Shown piece after piece: positions 9,953 through 26,835 of a DNA stretch of 64,000 bases (positions are counted from its first letter, which is position 1; each line of letters begins with the position of its first letter). Under the pieces are notes generated by a model. It ran no database searches and was not told the origin of the DNA. It saw only the letters and a program-made list of their open reading frames with translations. Position numbers and translations under genes: made by a program. Source of the DNA: Daphnia pulex (lineage: Eukaryota; Arthropoda; Branchiopoda; Diplostraca; Daphniidae); contig NC_060025.1 of NCBI RefSeq assembly GCF_021134715.1, forward strand, positions 6,882,001 to 6,946,000. Direction: 5' to 3'.

Positions 9953-11262
9953 GCGTTAATGATTGATGCATAGACCTTAAAGACTCCAGCACTTGTAGAA
10001 AGATGTATTCATGGACAAAAGTCAACAGACAAGAGAGAAATAAATCGCATAAGGCCATTCGGAGCAACATTTTAACAGTTTCTAATTGTAATAATTCTAG
10101 TACGACACTATTCTAATTGACACTTAAAAGGCCTTGGGGAAACTAGCATGTATCAAATAAATCGAAAAGTTCGCCCGTCACCAATACAATGAAGTTATAC
10201 ATAGTTAATAACGTTTCCTGTAACCCCCTCAACTTCACCTTGTTAAAACAAAACGATAAATCCGAGCTACCAGATAACGTCAAATCATAAATGAAGGCAC
10301 TGAAATTTAAGACATTTCTTCAAGGCATGTGTTACACACAATTTGGACCGTTTAAATTACTCGAGGTCCGTGAAAGCCAAGAGTGGTGGTGCAAAGTTAA
10401 CTGTCTGCATCAGAAAAAAAAATTTAATAATAATGGAGAACGAGCGAGAAGCGCAAGAAAAATCCAGTTTTAAGGCTAGTAATCATGGCCATACAGGGGG
10501 ACGGGTCACCAAGACATTTTCAAATGATATATCTCCTGCTTCGTATTCGGTTTGCGAGTGGCTTGTCAAAAACATTTGGACAGGGTATGCAGAAAGAATC
10601 ATTTGACGAGCACATTTACAGGTAATTCAAAGGCATTGAAAAGGAACACACAATTTTGACCGACACACGAGGGAATTCCCAGGCATCTTATTGCTTCACA
10701 CGTTTTATAGGCACGTCAGTTTCTCTCAAGACGACGATACTGGAACGGGCGCGCGACCGGACCGGGATCTCATCTTTTTTTTTTTACACCTAGAACCATC
10801 TTCCCTAGAACAAGAACCTACAGTCATAGTTGCATATATGTTTTAAAAAGTGATGGTTTCGGAATCAAACGAAACAAATATCGAAAATCTTGTTAGCTCC
10901 TCCTTCCGTTTCCCAACAATAACTCTTAATACGTAAATGATAAGCTAGTACGACAATGCATAATACGCATTGTGAGCTAATCTTCCTCTAAAACGTTTGC
11001 ACTTTCAGAACCGAATTGTTTTTGATTAACTCTACCGCTAGTCGTTAGCTCTACATATTCAAAATAATTGCCAATTTCTGAATATTCGTTAAGATGAATC
11101 CCATACTAAAGGTTAAGGCCAAAATGTAAAAGTTAGTTGATCACGCCCAATGCCAAACCAATAGATGCGTAAACTTCAAGACGTGTTGAAGAAAACCATC
11201 GACGATATTGGCATTCCATAGAAGATATTTATAAATTTGGGATTCAACCAAGACGAGCTGTT
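9953..11262. other. 3' untranslated regions and spacer between FUNDC1 and Yorkie
   Basis: No conserved coding sequence was found. The left part should contain the FUNDC1 3' UTR with polyadenylation-like AATAAA motifs near 10038 and 10157, and the right part the Yorkie 3' UTR. ORFs around 10291-10606 have no recognisable motifs. Confidence 0.5.
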
Positions 11263-15695
<4,433 letters not shown>

Positions 15696-16790
15696 TTTAA
15701 TGATACCAGAACTTTCAAGCAGTCGAGCAGATAGGATAGGTAAGGGAATTACAATATGCTAAACAAAGAAAGACAACAACTAAGATCATAAAAAATGAAA
15801 AAGGTTAACTCAATAATCAGCCGACACACCCTTCCACACAAAAGACAGTCTGGCGAGTAACTGATGCACCTCATCTATGCAACTAGGCAAAAGCCGGAAG
15901 GTGGCAGGCTGGCATATCAATTTTTTCAATAACAAACTCGGACGCCATCTTCCGACTATAATTCATTTTACCTGATACTTGTTTTTTCTTTTTTTTTACA
16001 ATAATTTTACATGATCTAGTGTTTCAAATGCTTTTTTTTTATACAAAAAGCAAATTTCCACAATTGAATGCAATACGAATGAAAATTATTATCGAATTAC
16101 TAGTAAATAGAGAAGCAATGAACCTTTTCTTCATTAAATAATTTAGCTGGAAGTTATCGCAGCAAACTGTTTTTAACGTCGGTCATAGCAATAATCTTAC
16201 ACAATTTATGGTTTTCACGAATGACTATGTTTTCTTGTTAATTTGCAAACAAGACGGATAAGGTTTGTATGTGTATTATGCTTTTGAATTTCTCAAATGG
16301 TCAAGGATTGAAAACATGCATAGGGATGGAAAAACACGAACCCCGATGTGAAATTGTAGAAGAACATGTAAGAGAAATACAATCAACCTGTCCAATCAAT
16401 CTCTCCTTTTTTCCACAAAACTAAAAGCGAGAGAAGAGATAAACGAACTTGCATCTACCATCACGCACCATCAGAATCGTACGACAACTTCTTTTCAGAT
16501 TTTTCAAAGCAAACATTTAAACCGAGAACTTCCAGTAAAATGAGTACAGCGATCAATGATACCATTCAACAACTGGCACCTTGCGGATGGACTCTACGTC
16601 AACTCCAAAACGGCGCGTAGGATAGTTTTTTATATCCCGCAAAAAGGAAGAAAAATAAAATAAAATAAAATAGAAAAATGTCGCATTTGTTTTGCTATCG
16701 CTTAATTCATTCTTAATAGCTTAATTCATTCCGCAGTGTGCACGCCAGCTTTTGATCCCTTATCTTTAAAAGCTTACTTTCCCGATCAAT
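15696..16790. other. Spacer between Yorkie and the SWIB-domain gene
   Basis: No coding sequence with family motifs was found. The left part should hold the Yorkie promoter and 5' UTR, and the right end the 3' UTR of the SWIB gene. Both genes are on the minus strand, so this is a tandem spacer. Confidence 0.5.
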
Positions 16791-18840
16791 TTAATCAATG
16801 AAATGAGCTTTGAGGTACTTCATCATGCCGAATGTACGAAATCTCTTAACGCCTATAAATTGTAAAAAAAATAAAACTCGTTAGAAATCACAGATTTTGA
16901 ACTAGAACGGAAATGGCTTTACCAAAAACTTTCTGTAATTGTTCGTCACAAACCGCAAACTGTTTGTTCTTGGGATCCTAGACAAAATTTTGAATAAAAC
17001 ATATCAGTTATTGGTTCAATGAATTATTTGACATGAAACTTACATATAGGTTTCTTTCCTTGATTATAGACCACATTTTTTTTACAACTTCCGGACGAGG
17101 CATGGACTCGGTTCCCATAATATCTGACAACTCAGGACTAAGTTTAACAGCTTTTACTCCTCCCTTTGGTGTTCTTGCTTTAGCAGTCGTAGAACCTTCT
17201 CCTTTCTTGGCTGGGGTTCCTCTTTTCTTTTTGGAGGCTTTTTTCCAGTCTTCATCGGAGTCATCGGGATCCGAACTATCAGCACGCTTCTTCTTACCGC
17301 CGACAGCCCCCCTTCCAGCACTACGACCTCTTTTTTTCCCAGGAGACTTCTTTCCTGGACTGTACGACTCATCACTACCTCCATCCTATATTTTACAAGA
17401 AATATTAAAATTTTGCGTCAATTCATATTTGGTTTTACTCTCTAACTTACGCTACTTTCGGAGTTTTCTTCGTCAAACTCTTCGTATTCACTGCCAGACT
17501 CTTGTTGACGTTTCTTAGGCGTTACTTTTTTAGGAGCAGTATCACTTTCTTCGCTGTCCTCGTCCTTGATTAAAAATGGAGAAAAAAAATGTAAGAGATT
17601 AACTTCTTTCCAAATTCTTCTAATAATACCACTGGGACGGGTTTAGATTGAGGCTTTCTTCCACGGGGTGTCGGTGCTTTTTTGGGGGGTGGTGCTGGGG
17701 CAACGTCCGATCCCGATTCTTCCTCAGATTCTTCAGATTCCTATATCAAATTGAAAGTTTATGTTTTGATTTCTACGTAATCGAATAAATCAGGCAATTA
17801 AATAATAATCGTACCGCTGACTTCCCCTCCGAATCACTAGATTTGGTGATTGGGGCTTTGGATTTCTTTTCTTCAGCAATTGATCGAGCAGGTCGCGCTT
17901 TTGTTTTTGCTTCCTAGAATATCACATAACAAAACTGGAAATTAGTTGCAGTTATTTAAAAAGAAAAATTTACATTCTTTTTTCAGGTTATCAGTTTCTA
18001 AAGAACATTTCTTCATCACTTACAGGGCTTTCCGATGGTGCTTTCCGGGCAGGCTGGCGCCTTTCTTGTTGTCTTGCTGGTCTTTTTTTAGGAGAAACTT
18101 CTTCTTTATCAGGTATGTACTCATCTTCATCTTCATCATCTTCCTCTTCTTCTTCATCATCATCTCCTTCACTTTCTGAGTTTTCATCCTCTTCATCCAC
18201 AGCTTTTGAAAAACATGAAAATAAGAAAAATGAAAATATGTGCACAAATTAATTTCTTACATTGGTCCAGTTTTGCAGGTTTCTTCTTCTTTGCTGCAGG
18301 CTCTTTATTAGATTCCTCTTTGGCATCTTCTCGTTTACTTTTAGGGGATGTGTCATCTTCTATATGGGGTTTCTTTTCTACTGCCTCCATGACCATTTCA
18401 TCAATTTCCTTTTTCCTGTGAAATCATAAAATTCATTTGTGGTAAAAATAATGAATATTTTACTCATCTACAAATATGCCTAATAAGACATACTAGTTTT
18501 AACATGAATATGTTTGAGTAATAAAATAAGGAAAAAGCAAGCATGCCTAATGTCTCCATACCTGTCACTGAGGTCGAATTTTAGTTTTTCCTCCAACTGT
18601 TGCCGAACTTTTTTAGAAGACAGTGTGTCTAAATCAGCCCCTTCAAGGATGCCTATAAAACACATGACATGATAAAACAAGAATACAAAACATTCAATAA
18701 ATAGCGATGATGCTGATGCTAAGTCACCAGCGTGCCGGCTTTCAAAGATTTGAGGTCTTTTGATAAATAATATGAAAAAAAGGATAGTTACCATCAATTT
18801 CTTTTCTTAAGTCTTCTTTACTTATATCAGCCATGCTCAT
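16791..18840 (-). CDS. SWIB/MDM2-domain chromatin protein with DEK_C domain
   Basis: Ten exons (18840-18792, 18652-18562, 18415-18261, 18202-18024, 17913-17815, 17740-17630, 17564-17451, 17385-17044, 16977-16923, 16852-16791) join in frame to 418 residues. Residues about 4-60 (ISKEDLRKEI, LDTLSSKKVRQQLEEKLKFD) match a DEK C-terminal domain as found at the N-terminus of yeast UAF30/TRI1-like proteins. The middle is a long Lys/Glu/Ser-rich, disordered, nuclear-type region with an acidic run around DDDEEEEEDDEDEDE. Residues about 343-415 form a SWIB domain: MPRPEVVKKMWSIIKERNLY, DPKNKQFAVCDEQLQKVFG and RFRTFGMMKYLKAHF. Family members act in chromatin or RNA polymerase I transcription; the exact role here is inference. 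An alternative ATG lies two codons downstream. Confidence 0.88.
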
Positions 18841-20389
18841 TAGAAAGCCTTAAGAGAAAACTAAACAAACTATGTAAAATTCACAGAGAGTCAAAGTCTC
18901 AACAAGAACTTTTGTTCGTACAGTATAGGTACCCTAACATCCAAGCGTTACAACAATTGACCGGAGCGCTCTCATGCGGGGTTTTCTGAAACAGTTTTTT
19001 TTTTCTTTATGAAATTGAAGTCCGAAATTTCAAATCTTTTTCAAATAAACATGTAAAGTTTTATTTAAAATATTTTCGCGTTGTTTAGTTAATATAAAAC
19101 AAGACAACATATGACGTATGACAACCGCCATGAGAACAATTCTTTTTATTTAATTTAAAATTTTTACAAGTTGGTCCACAGATAAAGTTAGACTAGAAAC
19201 TTGTCCTCAACGCCTCTGGACGTAAGTATCAGTACTAAATATTCGAAATGACAAATCCAAAAAGCGCACTTCTTATCAATGAGTGTTTTGTCTCGTTTTC
19301 TCTGTTCTCAGCTTGTTCACAGTTTCACACAAATGATCAATCATGGATTCATAAATGATTTTATCACAATATTTAATGCGTGCTAAAATTACAGTCAAAT
19401 TTTTAAAATATTACGATGGCTTGTGTGTCGAATTAAACTAAAAATATTAGGCTATGCGTCAAAAATAAATTATCGATATATGTGTTGATCGATATACATA
19501 TCATTTAGCTTAAGTGCTACGGGGTACTCTTCCCGCTTTATTTTTGTCAGACTTTCAGTTTTGTGCATCCTTCGAATTGTGCCTCGCGCCTAGCGTCGCC
19601 AGTTTCCCTCCGGGACTTTGGGGTTTAATTTAAATGAGGGAGTGTGCATAATAAATTTTGGGGGGTTAGGGGTAAGGTTATATATATAGGTTAAGTATTT
19701 TTTCGCGCAATGTAGGGTGATTGCTCGGCGCTTATTATAGACATCATTTTGGGGTGTAACTGTAATCCAGGAGCACGCCTAACTTTTTTTTTTGTTCGGT
19801 TACCTTTTGACCAGTTTAACAACTTGTATCATTTGGATCCCTATCATGTTGGAATGGAAGCCATTTAATGCAACTTTAAAGCCGGAATATCTAGGCAACA
19901 AATTTTGTTTTTTAATGAAGAGAGGGCAGAATTTTTTTCAACTCGCTTCAACTCACTTATAGATTAGCGAAGTGTGATTTATGGATCAACTTAGTTGAGT
20001 AGCCTAGTGAATTTTTCCACGAATAACCAATTCCATTCGTCATCATTTTTCTACAATCATTTCTCATGACCAAAATGTTAAGCTGTATGTACCGCTTTTC
20101 TATTCGAAACTCGGTGTCGTTGGATAGCTGTCACAAGCAGGGGTATGGAGAGAAATCGAACAAAGTTTTTATATATCAAACCGCGATTGGTTGTATTAAA
20201 TTCCAACTCTTAACACGTAGTTATACAATGCCAGGAATGAGGGAGCAACGCAAATTAAGTAAAGCCATGATTTTAAGAAAATAAGACTAGTTTTATCATA
20301 TGAATGCCCTCATTTCAGTTCGCAAAAACGCTGAAATAAGAACAATTGAGAGAAACTGAGTTTGTGTTTTATAACAGTAATTGACACGT
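18841..20389. other. Intergenic DNA
   Basis: No gene found. The left 150 bp probably contain the SWIB gene promoter. The remainder is AT-rich, with a purine-rich GGGGGGTTAGGGG patch near 19660-19675. A 72-codon ORF at 20066-20284 has no recognisable motif. Confidence 0.5.
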
Positions 20390-23300
20390 TTAATCGCCTT
20401 TCTCCAGCGAAAAGCATTTTCATCATTCTCCAATGGCGGCATTTCTTCTTCGGCTTCTTCGGCTTCCTCACCACCAGCAGGGACATCATCTTCATCGATA
20501 CACAAACCCAATTTGATCATGCGGTAGATGCGAGATCAGAAGCATGGACGGCTAGCTCTTCCAGGGAAAAACCAGATGACAGCAGAGGTTTCAAACAGCA
20601 ACATGAAGAAATCCTTGACGGCTTTATCGTTTTTGTCAGCCTCTGCTTTGACGCGCAGGGCTTCGACGATGGGATGGTCGGAGTTGATTTCCAAGTGCTT
20701 CTTGGCGGCCATGTAATCCATGGTGAAGGTATCCCTCAAAGCCTGAGCCTTCATGATACGCTCCATGTTGGCTGTCCAGCCGTACTGGGAGGTGACGAAC
20801 TGACGATAATCTGGGAGACTCGACCAACGGTTGGAAATAACGACCATCCCGACTTTCTTGTCCGTTTCTTGTGGCAAAAATAAAAGGATTTCAATATGGA
20901 ACATAGAAAAGTGTCATGAAACTGAAATACCCGATGATGGAGAACATGTAGACTAGGATGAGAGCCAAAACGGCAGTGAGAACGATGGACCTGCCGTTTC
21001 GCGTCACTGAGCGGATTACGTTGAGCAGCGTCTCCTCGCGGTAGACGACGTCAAACAAAAGGACGGAGAAGAAGAACGGATGGGTGCTGAGTCCGAGGAA
21101 GCAAAAGATGAGGTAAACGACGTGGTAGACAATCTCCGTGTCCGTGCAGATTTGTCTGACGCTCCGCTGAAATGTCCCGGCGTTGCCCATGATGCTCAGA
21201 AAATGGACGCCCTTCAACACTACCGTGTCGGTGCCAAGGAGCATCACTGTGGGTTAAGGGCCGGCTGAGCAAATAAGCCGGAGGATGACTGTCATGACGA
21301 GAGTCCTAATACCCGACGGTTTGGTTAACGTGATGGCCACAGCGGCGGATAGGAGGATGACGGCCCAGATGAGACCTGAATTAATAAAGGGAAAAGATCG
21401 TTGAAAAGATGGAAATGGGAGTCACTGTTTAAAGGTGTGCAGACCTGACAGGTGAGTGCGAGGATCAGGAGCCGGTCCGTCAGTGTCAAACGGGTAAAAG
21501 AAGGCGACAATCAGGTTGATAATGACGGCCAAATTGAAGAGGATTTGACTCCAGATGGACATGTGCGAGCTGTCCCAAAAGAGGAACGGCTGTCTGCGCA
21601 ATTTCTTCTACCATTTCATCTCGTCAAACATGTCGTCGACTCCTTCGAAAAAGGCGGCCACTTTCGATCCCTGGTCGTCGCGCTCCGCCGTGTGGAAGAC
21701 GCACACTTTCGTGTCGTTGATCAAATACTCGCACATTTCCGCTCCGGAATGGGGAAGACAATCTGCTCCATCGTCCGGTCGTGACGGACAATTTATTTCG
21801 ATTTGCGCCGTGTGATTGGCGTAGTACTGCAGGGCCGCATCACCGCTGACTCCGTCCACTGGCGGCGGTTTCATCAGGGCGGCCAATTCTTTGTTGTGCT
21901 GCGCCAACTGGTGTCACAAAATGTAAATGTTGTGGCCAACTGGCGACTTCTTTCGGATTGGCCGCCTCTTCTCCACCGACCAACTTTTGGTGATAGGCTT
22001 TGCAGGCGACGTCCACCAATTGGCGAGGATTCATGTTGTACAGGATCCTTTCCACGTTCTCGCTGTCGCCACGACTCTCCATGACGGCCAGCAACAACTT
22101 GGAGGCGTTGTTTTTCAACTCCAAAACAAGATCCATTCTCCGTTGTCCTAAATAATTGATCAAATAATTATTAGAATCAAATTAATGAAAGGAAATTGTT
22201 ACCTAATGGATTGATGTCGGTAAGAAGAAGAGCCGTGATGATGTCCAGTCCATTCGACTCGTGAGTGGCGATGCAGTTTTGGTTTTCGTGACAAGGTCCT
22301 TGGCAATATTCCGTCAATGTTTCCAGGGTTTGGTTGATGAGGGCGACGTTGTGCTCATTAATGTAGAGGCCGAGCAGACCCAGTTCGCCCGTCGTCGATC
22401 CGCAAATGCAGTCGAGGAACATGAGTGTCGTCTGACACTAAATTGTAACTTTTTTTGTTGGACTGGGCCCGCAAAAAGTTCTGCAGGTCTCGATTGTGAT
22501 TCTCACACAGCAACTGCAGGAAGCGGAAGACGGGCAGCATTACCAGAACCTTAGCCGACAACTTGGACTCCATGTCCGAATCAGTTGCCGTAGTTAACTA
22601 TAAGGGCGAATTCAATTTATTTTTTACAAGAATTTTAATAAAATCACGAATTCAAGTTTTGTTGTACCGATTTGGGTTGTTGTTGTTGTCTCACCAAGTT
22701 CTCCAGCGTCAAGTTGACACTACTCAACGTCGTTGTAGTGGTAGTCGAATCATCCAACCTGGAGCTGTTCCACGAGTCACTGTAAGGATCCATGCGCTCC
22801 CCTACAGTGACGTTACCGTTTGAAGCTCTTGTGGACATCATGCGTTGATGTTTCATCTTCATGTCGTACGGGAAATGATCCTTCATTTCATGGGAATGGT
22901 CCTTGAGCTTGTTGTTACCCGCCGAGGCCATTTCGATCGTGTTGACCGACATGGTGGACTTGATTTCCGCTTGCGACTCTCTGACTTTGTCGTGGAACAC
23001 CTTGAAGAAGATGGCGCTCGTCTCGGCCGACTGCAATTTCGTGTAGAGACTCCGCTGGATGACGGGGTTGCCGCCTTCCAGCAGAGCGATGCCCAACTGG
23101 ACCGCTTCCATGAAAACGTTGGGCAACAACGACGACTTCATGACCAATTCGGCCACCAAATCAGAGATGCCTTCTCGGTCCAGGTACACTTGCACCTCGG
23201 GCAAACACATTTCACCTCGCGACAGGAGACGTCCTCCAGGTCCGTGGGTTGTCAGCGATGACGATTGTCCCACACAAACTCCAACACCAGTACCACCAGA

Positions 23301-25206
23301 TAATGTTGAATGAATTCCAGCACCAGAGATTCCGCTTCCGCCATAGAGCTCGGTCTTTTTAGAACTATGAGAGGCTGGTTTGGCAAAGTAGCGAACTAAA
23401 AGATTCTTTCTCAATGCGTCTCCCTGGTAATAATTGATTCATTAAGGTAAATTTATTGCCTCAAATTTTAATAGAATGATTACCTTTTCGCCATTGTGAA
23501 CATCGAAATTCATCATCTGACGTAAGGTGTTGAGAACTTGGATGCAAAGTTTTTCCTCCTTGTCCTCCAGCAATCGTTCGGTGTGTTTAATCAATCTTCA
23601 ATAAAAATAAATTCCAAGTAAGATCAATGGTTAACATAAATACAAGTCAAATTTACCTGCGAATGAATCCGCCATTGTCACACTTTTTCTGTGCTTCCGT
23701 GCCAGGCTGGAAAAGGTATTCCGGTCGGTAAAGGACATCGACGATAACGGAAGACTTGGCTTGAACCAAAGAATGCAGTTGAGCCTCTAACAAGACGACA
23801 ATGTCTTACAGGCCATCAATAATTGTCCGATCAAAGCGGACGCTCAACTGTGACTGCGAAGATTCCCGACTGAAGACGCTACGATCGAAATATTTTGCTG
23901 GCCTTGCTGGCCCCCAAGTGTAGGGCTGGTTTGTTGAAGAGCGAAGTCCAAGATGTCCTTTATGATTTTGCAGAGACCCTCGAATTTGGCCTTGTCGCTC
24001 TCGCGTTTCTTGGTTTCTCCATCATCTTCGGGGAGTTCCAGACCCTCCTTGGTGACGGAGACGAGCTGCTTGCCATCGTATTCCTTGAGCTGCTGGACGA
24101 CGTACTCATCAATGGGCTCAGTCATGAAGATGACCTCCAATCCGCGCTTCTTGCCACGCTCGACGAATGAGGAGTTGCTGACTTGTTCTCTGTTGTCACC
24201 AGTGATGTAGTAGATGTGTTTCTGGTTCTCCTTCATGCGGGAAACGTATTCCTTGAAGGAAACCTGGTTTTCTCCAGAGGCGGAAGTGTGGAAACGGATG
24301 AGGTCAGCGATCTTCTTGCGTAGGTAGAATCTTCATGGACTCCCAACTTCAGGTTCTTGCTGAATTGTTCGTAAAACTTTCTTGTCGTTCTCATGCTTCT
24401 TTTCCTCCTCCTCAGCCTCATCGTCGCTCACTTTCTTGTCGCGCTACTTCTCAACCAATAGCTTGATTGGGTAGCAAATGAACTGTGAGTTCTTCTTGAC
24501 AACCTCCTTGACTTTCTTCTCCTCCAGGTAATCCATCGGATAATCCTGTCAATAATGAAAAAAAAAATACAGGCATGAGCATATTGGAAATTATGCCAAT
24601 GAAGACAAAGAACATACCTTCAAGTGGAGGATAATCTTGGTTCCTCTACCCATGGGTTCTCTGTGATCAGGCTTGATGGTGAAAGAACCACCAGCTGACG
24701 ATTCCCAAACATACTGCTCATCATCATTGTGCTTGGAATGAACTGTCACCTTGTCGGCAACCAGGTAAGCAGAGTAGGAACCCACACTAAACTGACCAAT
24801 CATGGAGATGTCAGCTCCGGCAGAGAGGGCTTCCATGAAAGCTTTAGTTCCAGACTTGGCAATAGTACCCAAGTTGTTAACCAAATCAGCCTTGATCATG
24901 CCGATACCACTAAAGAGAAACAGAACAGTCAAATTCGTGTTCAAATAGGAGGAACTAAATTTCTCAACTTACGTATCCATGAGAGTGAGTCAGCATTCTT
25001 GTTGGGGACAATCTTGATTTTAAGGTCCTTACCGCTGTCCAACTTGCTTGGGTCAGTCAGGGATTCATAACGGATCTTGACTAGGGCATTTGAGGAGTTG
25101 GAGATCGACTATAGAAGGTGTTGATAATCAAGCTCATAAGCTGAGCAATCTTGGCCTGGGATGTGAAAGTCTCAGCTTCGTCTTCCATTTGAACTTCTCC
25201 AGGCAT
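20390..25206 (-). pseudogene. Hsp90: hsp90 (cytosolic, hsp83 type) pseudogene split by an insertion
   Basis: The minus strand begins [20 protein letters not shown] at 25206 and ends near 20390 in a degenerate MEEVD tail. The copy is dead. The NKEIFLREL segment with the catalytic Glu is deleted near 25110 and the frame shifts near 24985. The ATP-lid glycines in GQFGVGFYSAYLV have become [17 protein letters not shown] follows LLVEK near 24445. Most of the middle domain (roughly 140 residues) is missing between the acidic linker and KKFYEQFSKNLKLG, and there are frame shifts at about 24320 and 20550. One intron-like gap (about 24545-24615) remains, so it is a DNA-level copy rather than a processed one. 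Bases 20864-23945 are foreign (IP3 receptor). Confidence 0.9.
20864..23945 (-). pseudogene. Itpr: Inositol 1,4,5-trisphosphate receptor fragment inserted in hsp90 pseudogene
   Basis: This 3.1-kb minus-strand segment encodes the C-terminal regulatory and transmembrane part of an IP3 receptor. Recognisable pieces include [74 protein letters not shown] and VYREETLLNVIRSVTRNGRS with TAVLALILVYMFSIIG. Introns are retained (for example about 23424-23484 and 22151-22202). It stops at the donor after FSIIG, before the pore, so the channel pore is missing. Nonsense changes at 23806-23808 and 21608-21610 (KW*KKLRR, where Gln is expected) and a frame shift near 22436 show it is non-functional. Both edges abut GTCC (20860-20863 and 23946-23949). 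Confidence 0.9.
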
Positions 25207-25536
25207 CTAAAAAGGAAAAGGAAAATATTTCAGTAAGAAATGTTTGTCAATTGTGGTAGATCACACTCAAAAATAGAAATTCTACATATATCTATGGACT
25301 TGAGGCATATCAAAAAATGTGTAAATAACCAATTTGTTTGTCTAAACCAGTACAGTAGTAAAACTTACTTTGCTTTAAAACGTAAACAAACAAACCGGAC
25401 GCTTTTCTGTTCACGTTTGGTGGGGATCTACATGTATACAAGGCCGCCGGGCAGTCGTAAAAATTGCCACCAAATTCGCTTCTTGTTAGGCCTGCAAACT
25501 ATAGCTTTTGGGTTGACACACATCAAGCCGGGAAAG
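25207..25536. other. Upstream flank of the hsp90 pseudogene
   Basis: No gene was found. It may contain a degraded 5' UTR or intron of the hsp90 copy; the ORF at 25240-25539 shows no family motif. Confidence 0.4.
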
Positions 25537-25950
25537 TGAGCCCGTTCGACTTTGAATCGCTGTGTAAAAAATACAGCTATTAGTATATCTTCATGTGATC
25601 CATTTTGAAGACCTTTCTTTGTTTAATCTCTTTCATACAAAAATTTTCGTGATTTGTAAGACATTTACGTAAATTTTGTGTTAATGTTTAGTGGCGTTTT
25701 GAATTTTGCAGTTTGAATTGCAGCGGTGGCGTTTCGAAACTGAGCCCCGTTTGACTTAGAATCGCTGTTTTAAAAAATAAATCTATTATATCTTCGTAAA
25801 ATGTGATCCATTTTAAAGAGATTTCTTTGTTTAATCAAATGCCTACAAAAATTTGCGTGATTGTTGTCACAATTACGTAAATTTAAGTGTCTAATTACTG
25901 CAATTGAATTTTGCAGTTTGAATTGCAGCGGTGGCGTGTCAAAACTGAGC
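25537..25950 (+). repeat. Two tandem copies of a ~204-bp unit upstream of BAP18
   Basis: Copy 1 starts at TGAGCCCGTTCGAC (25537) and copy 2 at TGAGCCCCGTTTGAC (25741), with a third start at 25946. Shared landmarks include TGTGATCCATTTT, TTTCTTTGTTTAATC and TTTTGCAGTTTGAATTGCAG. Copies differ by scattered substitutions and small indels. The array ends about 110 bp before the BAP18 start codon, so it may contain promoter elements. That role is inference. Confidence 0.85.
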
Positions 25951-26058
25951 CTCCTTCGACTGTGACTAGAATCCCTACGGGAAATTATGTTTTTTTATAC
26001 CAAATAATTGACTTTGTGGTGAATTTTCTGGGTTAGTTGTTTGTAAAAGTGCACAAGA

Positions 26059-26739
26059 ATGAACTCTGCTAATAAGGTTGCCGATATATTTGGAGCTGCA
26101 GGATTAGGTAAAATACACATGGTGTATGTAGGTAATTGTTGAATGAGTGATTTCAGCCATTATTTTTCTTAGCTTTCAGTACGTTGGGGAAATTGACCAT
26201 GCAGCTACATTCCTCAGAAAATGCCAATGCTGGGTAAATAATTTAAAGTAATTTACTTTTGTAACACTGTTGTATTTTTAATTTTTTCTTATACAGGTCA
26301 AAATGGAGTGAAGATGAAATTGAAATGTTGAGAAGTTCCATTAAGCGCTTTGGAGAAGATCTTGAAAAGATTTCTGAACATATTAAAGACAAGACAGTGT
26401 AAGTTGATTGCAAAAATCATATGTCAGTGTTCAAATTTCAAATTTTATTTGCTTCTATTTATTAGGACACAAATTCATGGTAGTTTGAAGAAAAAAACTT
26501 TTGAGGCAGCAGGTATTCCTTTGTCCAAAGTCATCAGCCAACCAGTTGTTCAACCAAGTCCACTCCAGAATATTAATTCAAGTCCTCAGCAAGCAGTTGT
26601 AGTTGTTCAACAACAGCCCCAAATGATTAATAACAAGTCAACAGCTGAAGTGACATTGAACATGTTAAATGCCTCTGAAAATGAAGTTGATGTTGAAGGG
26701 TTAAATTTTGAAGGAGCAAATGAAGTTGTCACATCTTGA
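26059..26739 (+). CDS. BAP18: Chromatin complexes subunit BAP18
   Basis: Four exons (26059-26107, 26173-26233, 26297-26398, 26466-26739) join in frame to 161 residues, close to vertebrate BAP18 (about 172). The N-terminus NKVADIFGAAGLAFSTLGKL and the SANT-like region KWSEDEIEMLRSSIKRFGED followed by KTVTQIHGSLKKK are the conserved parts of the family. The C-terminus keeps VTLNMLNASENEVDVEGLNF, corresponding to the conserved TLSALNDS motif. BAP18 is a component of the MLL1/WDR5 and BPTF/NURF chromatin complexes in mammals. The gene converges on dyskerin with only 96 bp between stop codons. Confidence 0.9.
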
Positions 26740-26835
26740 AACTTTCTGATAAATTAATACACAGCATAAAAATGAAATGAATTGTATTTTCGAATTTTCT
26801 TGCAAACATAATATTACAAATTATTTCAATTATAA

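Noticed and set aside
20362-20883. 173-codon plus-strand ORF
   Set aside because: It is antisense to the C-terminal part of the hsp90 pseudogene, where the minus-strand translation matches hsp90 residue by residue.
22845-23261. 138-codon plus-strand ORF
   Set aside because: It is antisense to the IP3-receptor fragment and has no motif of its own.
20864-23945. Functional IP3 receptor gene
   Set aside because: In-frame stops, a frame shift, missing N-terminal half and missing pore exclude a working receptor.
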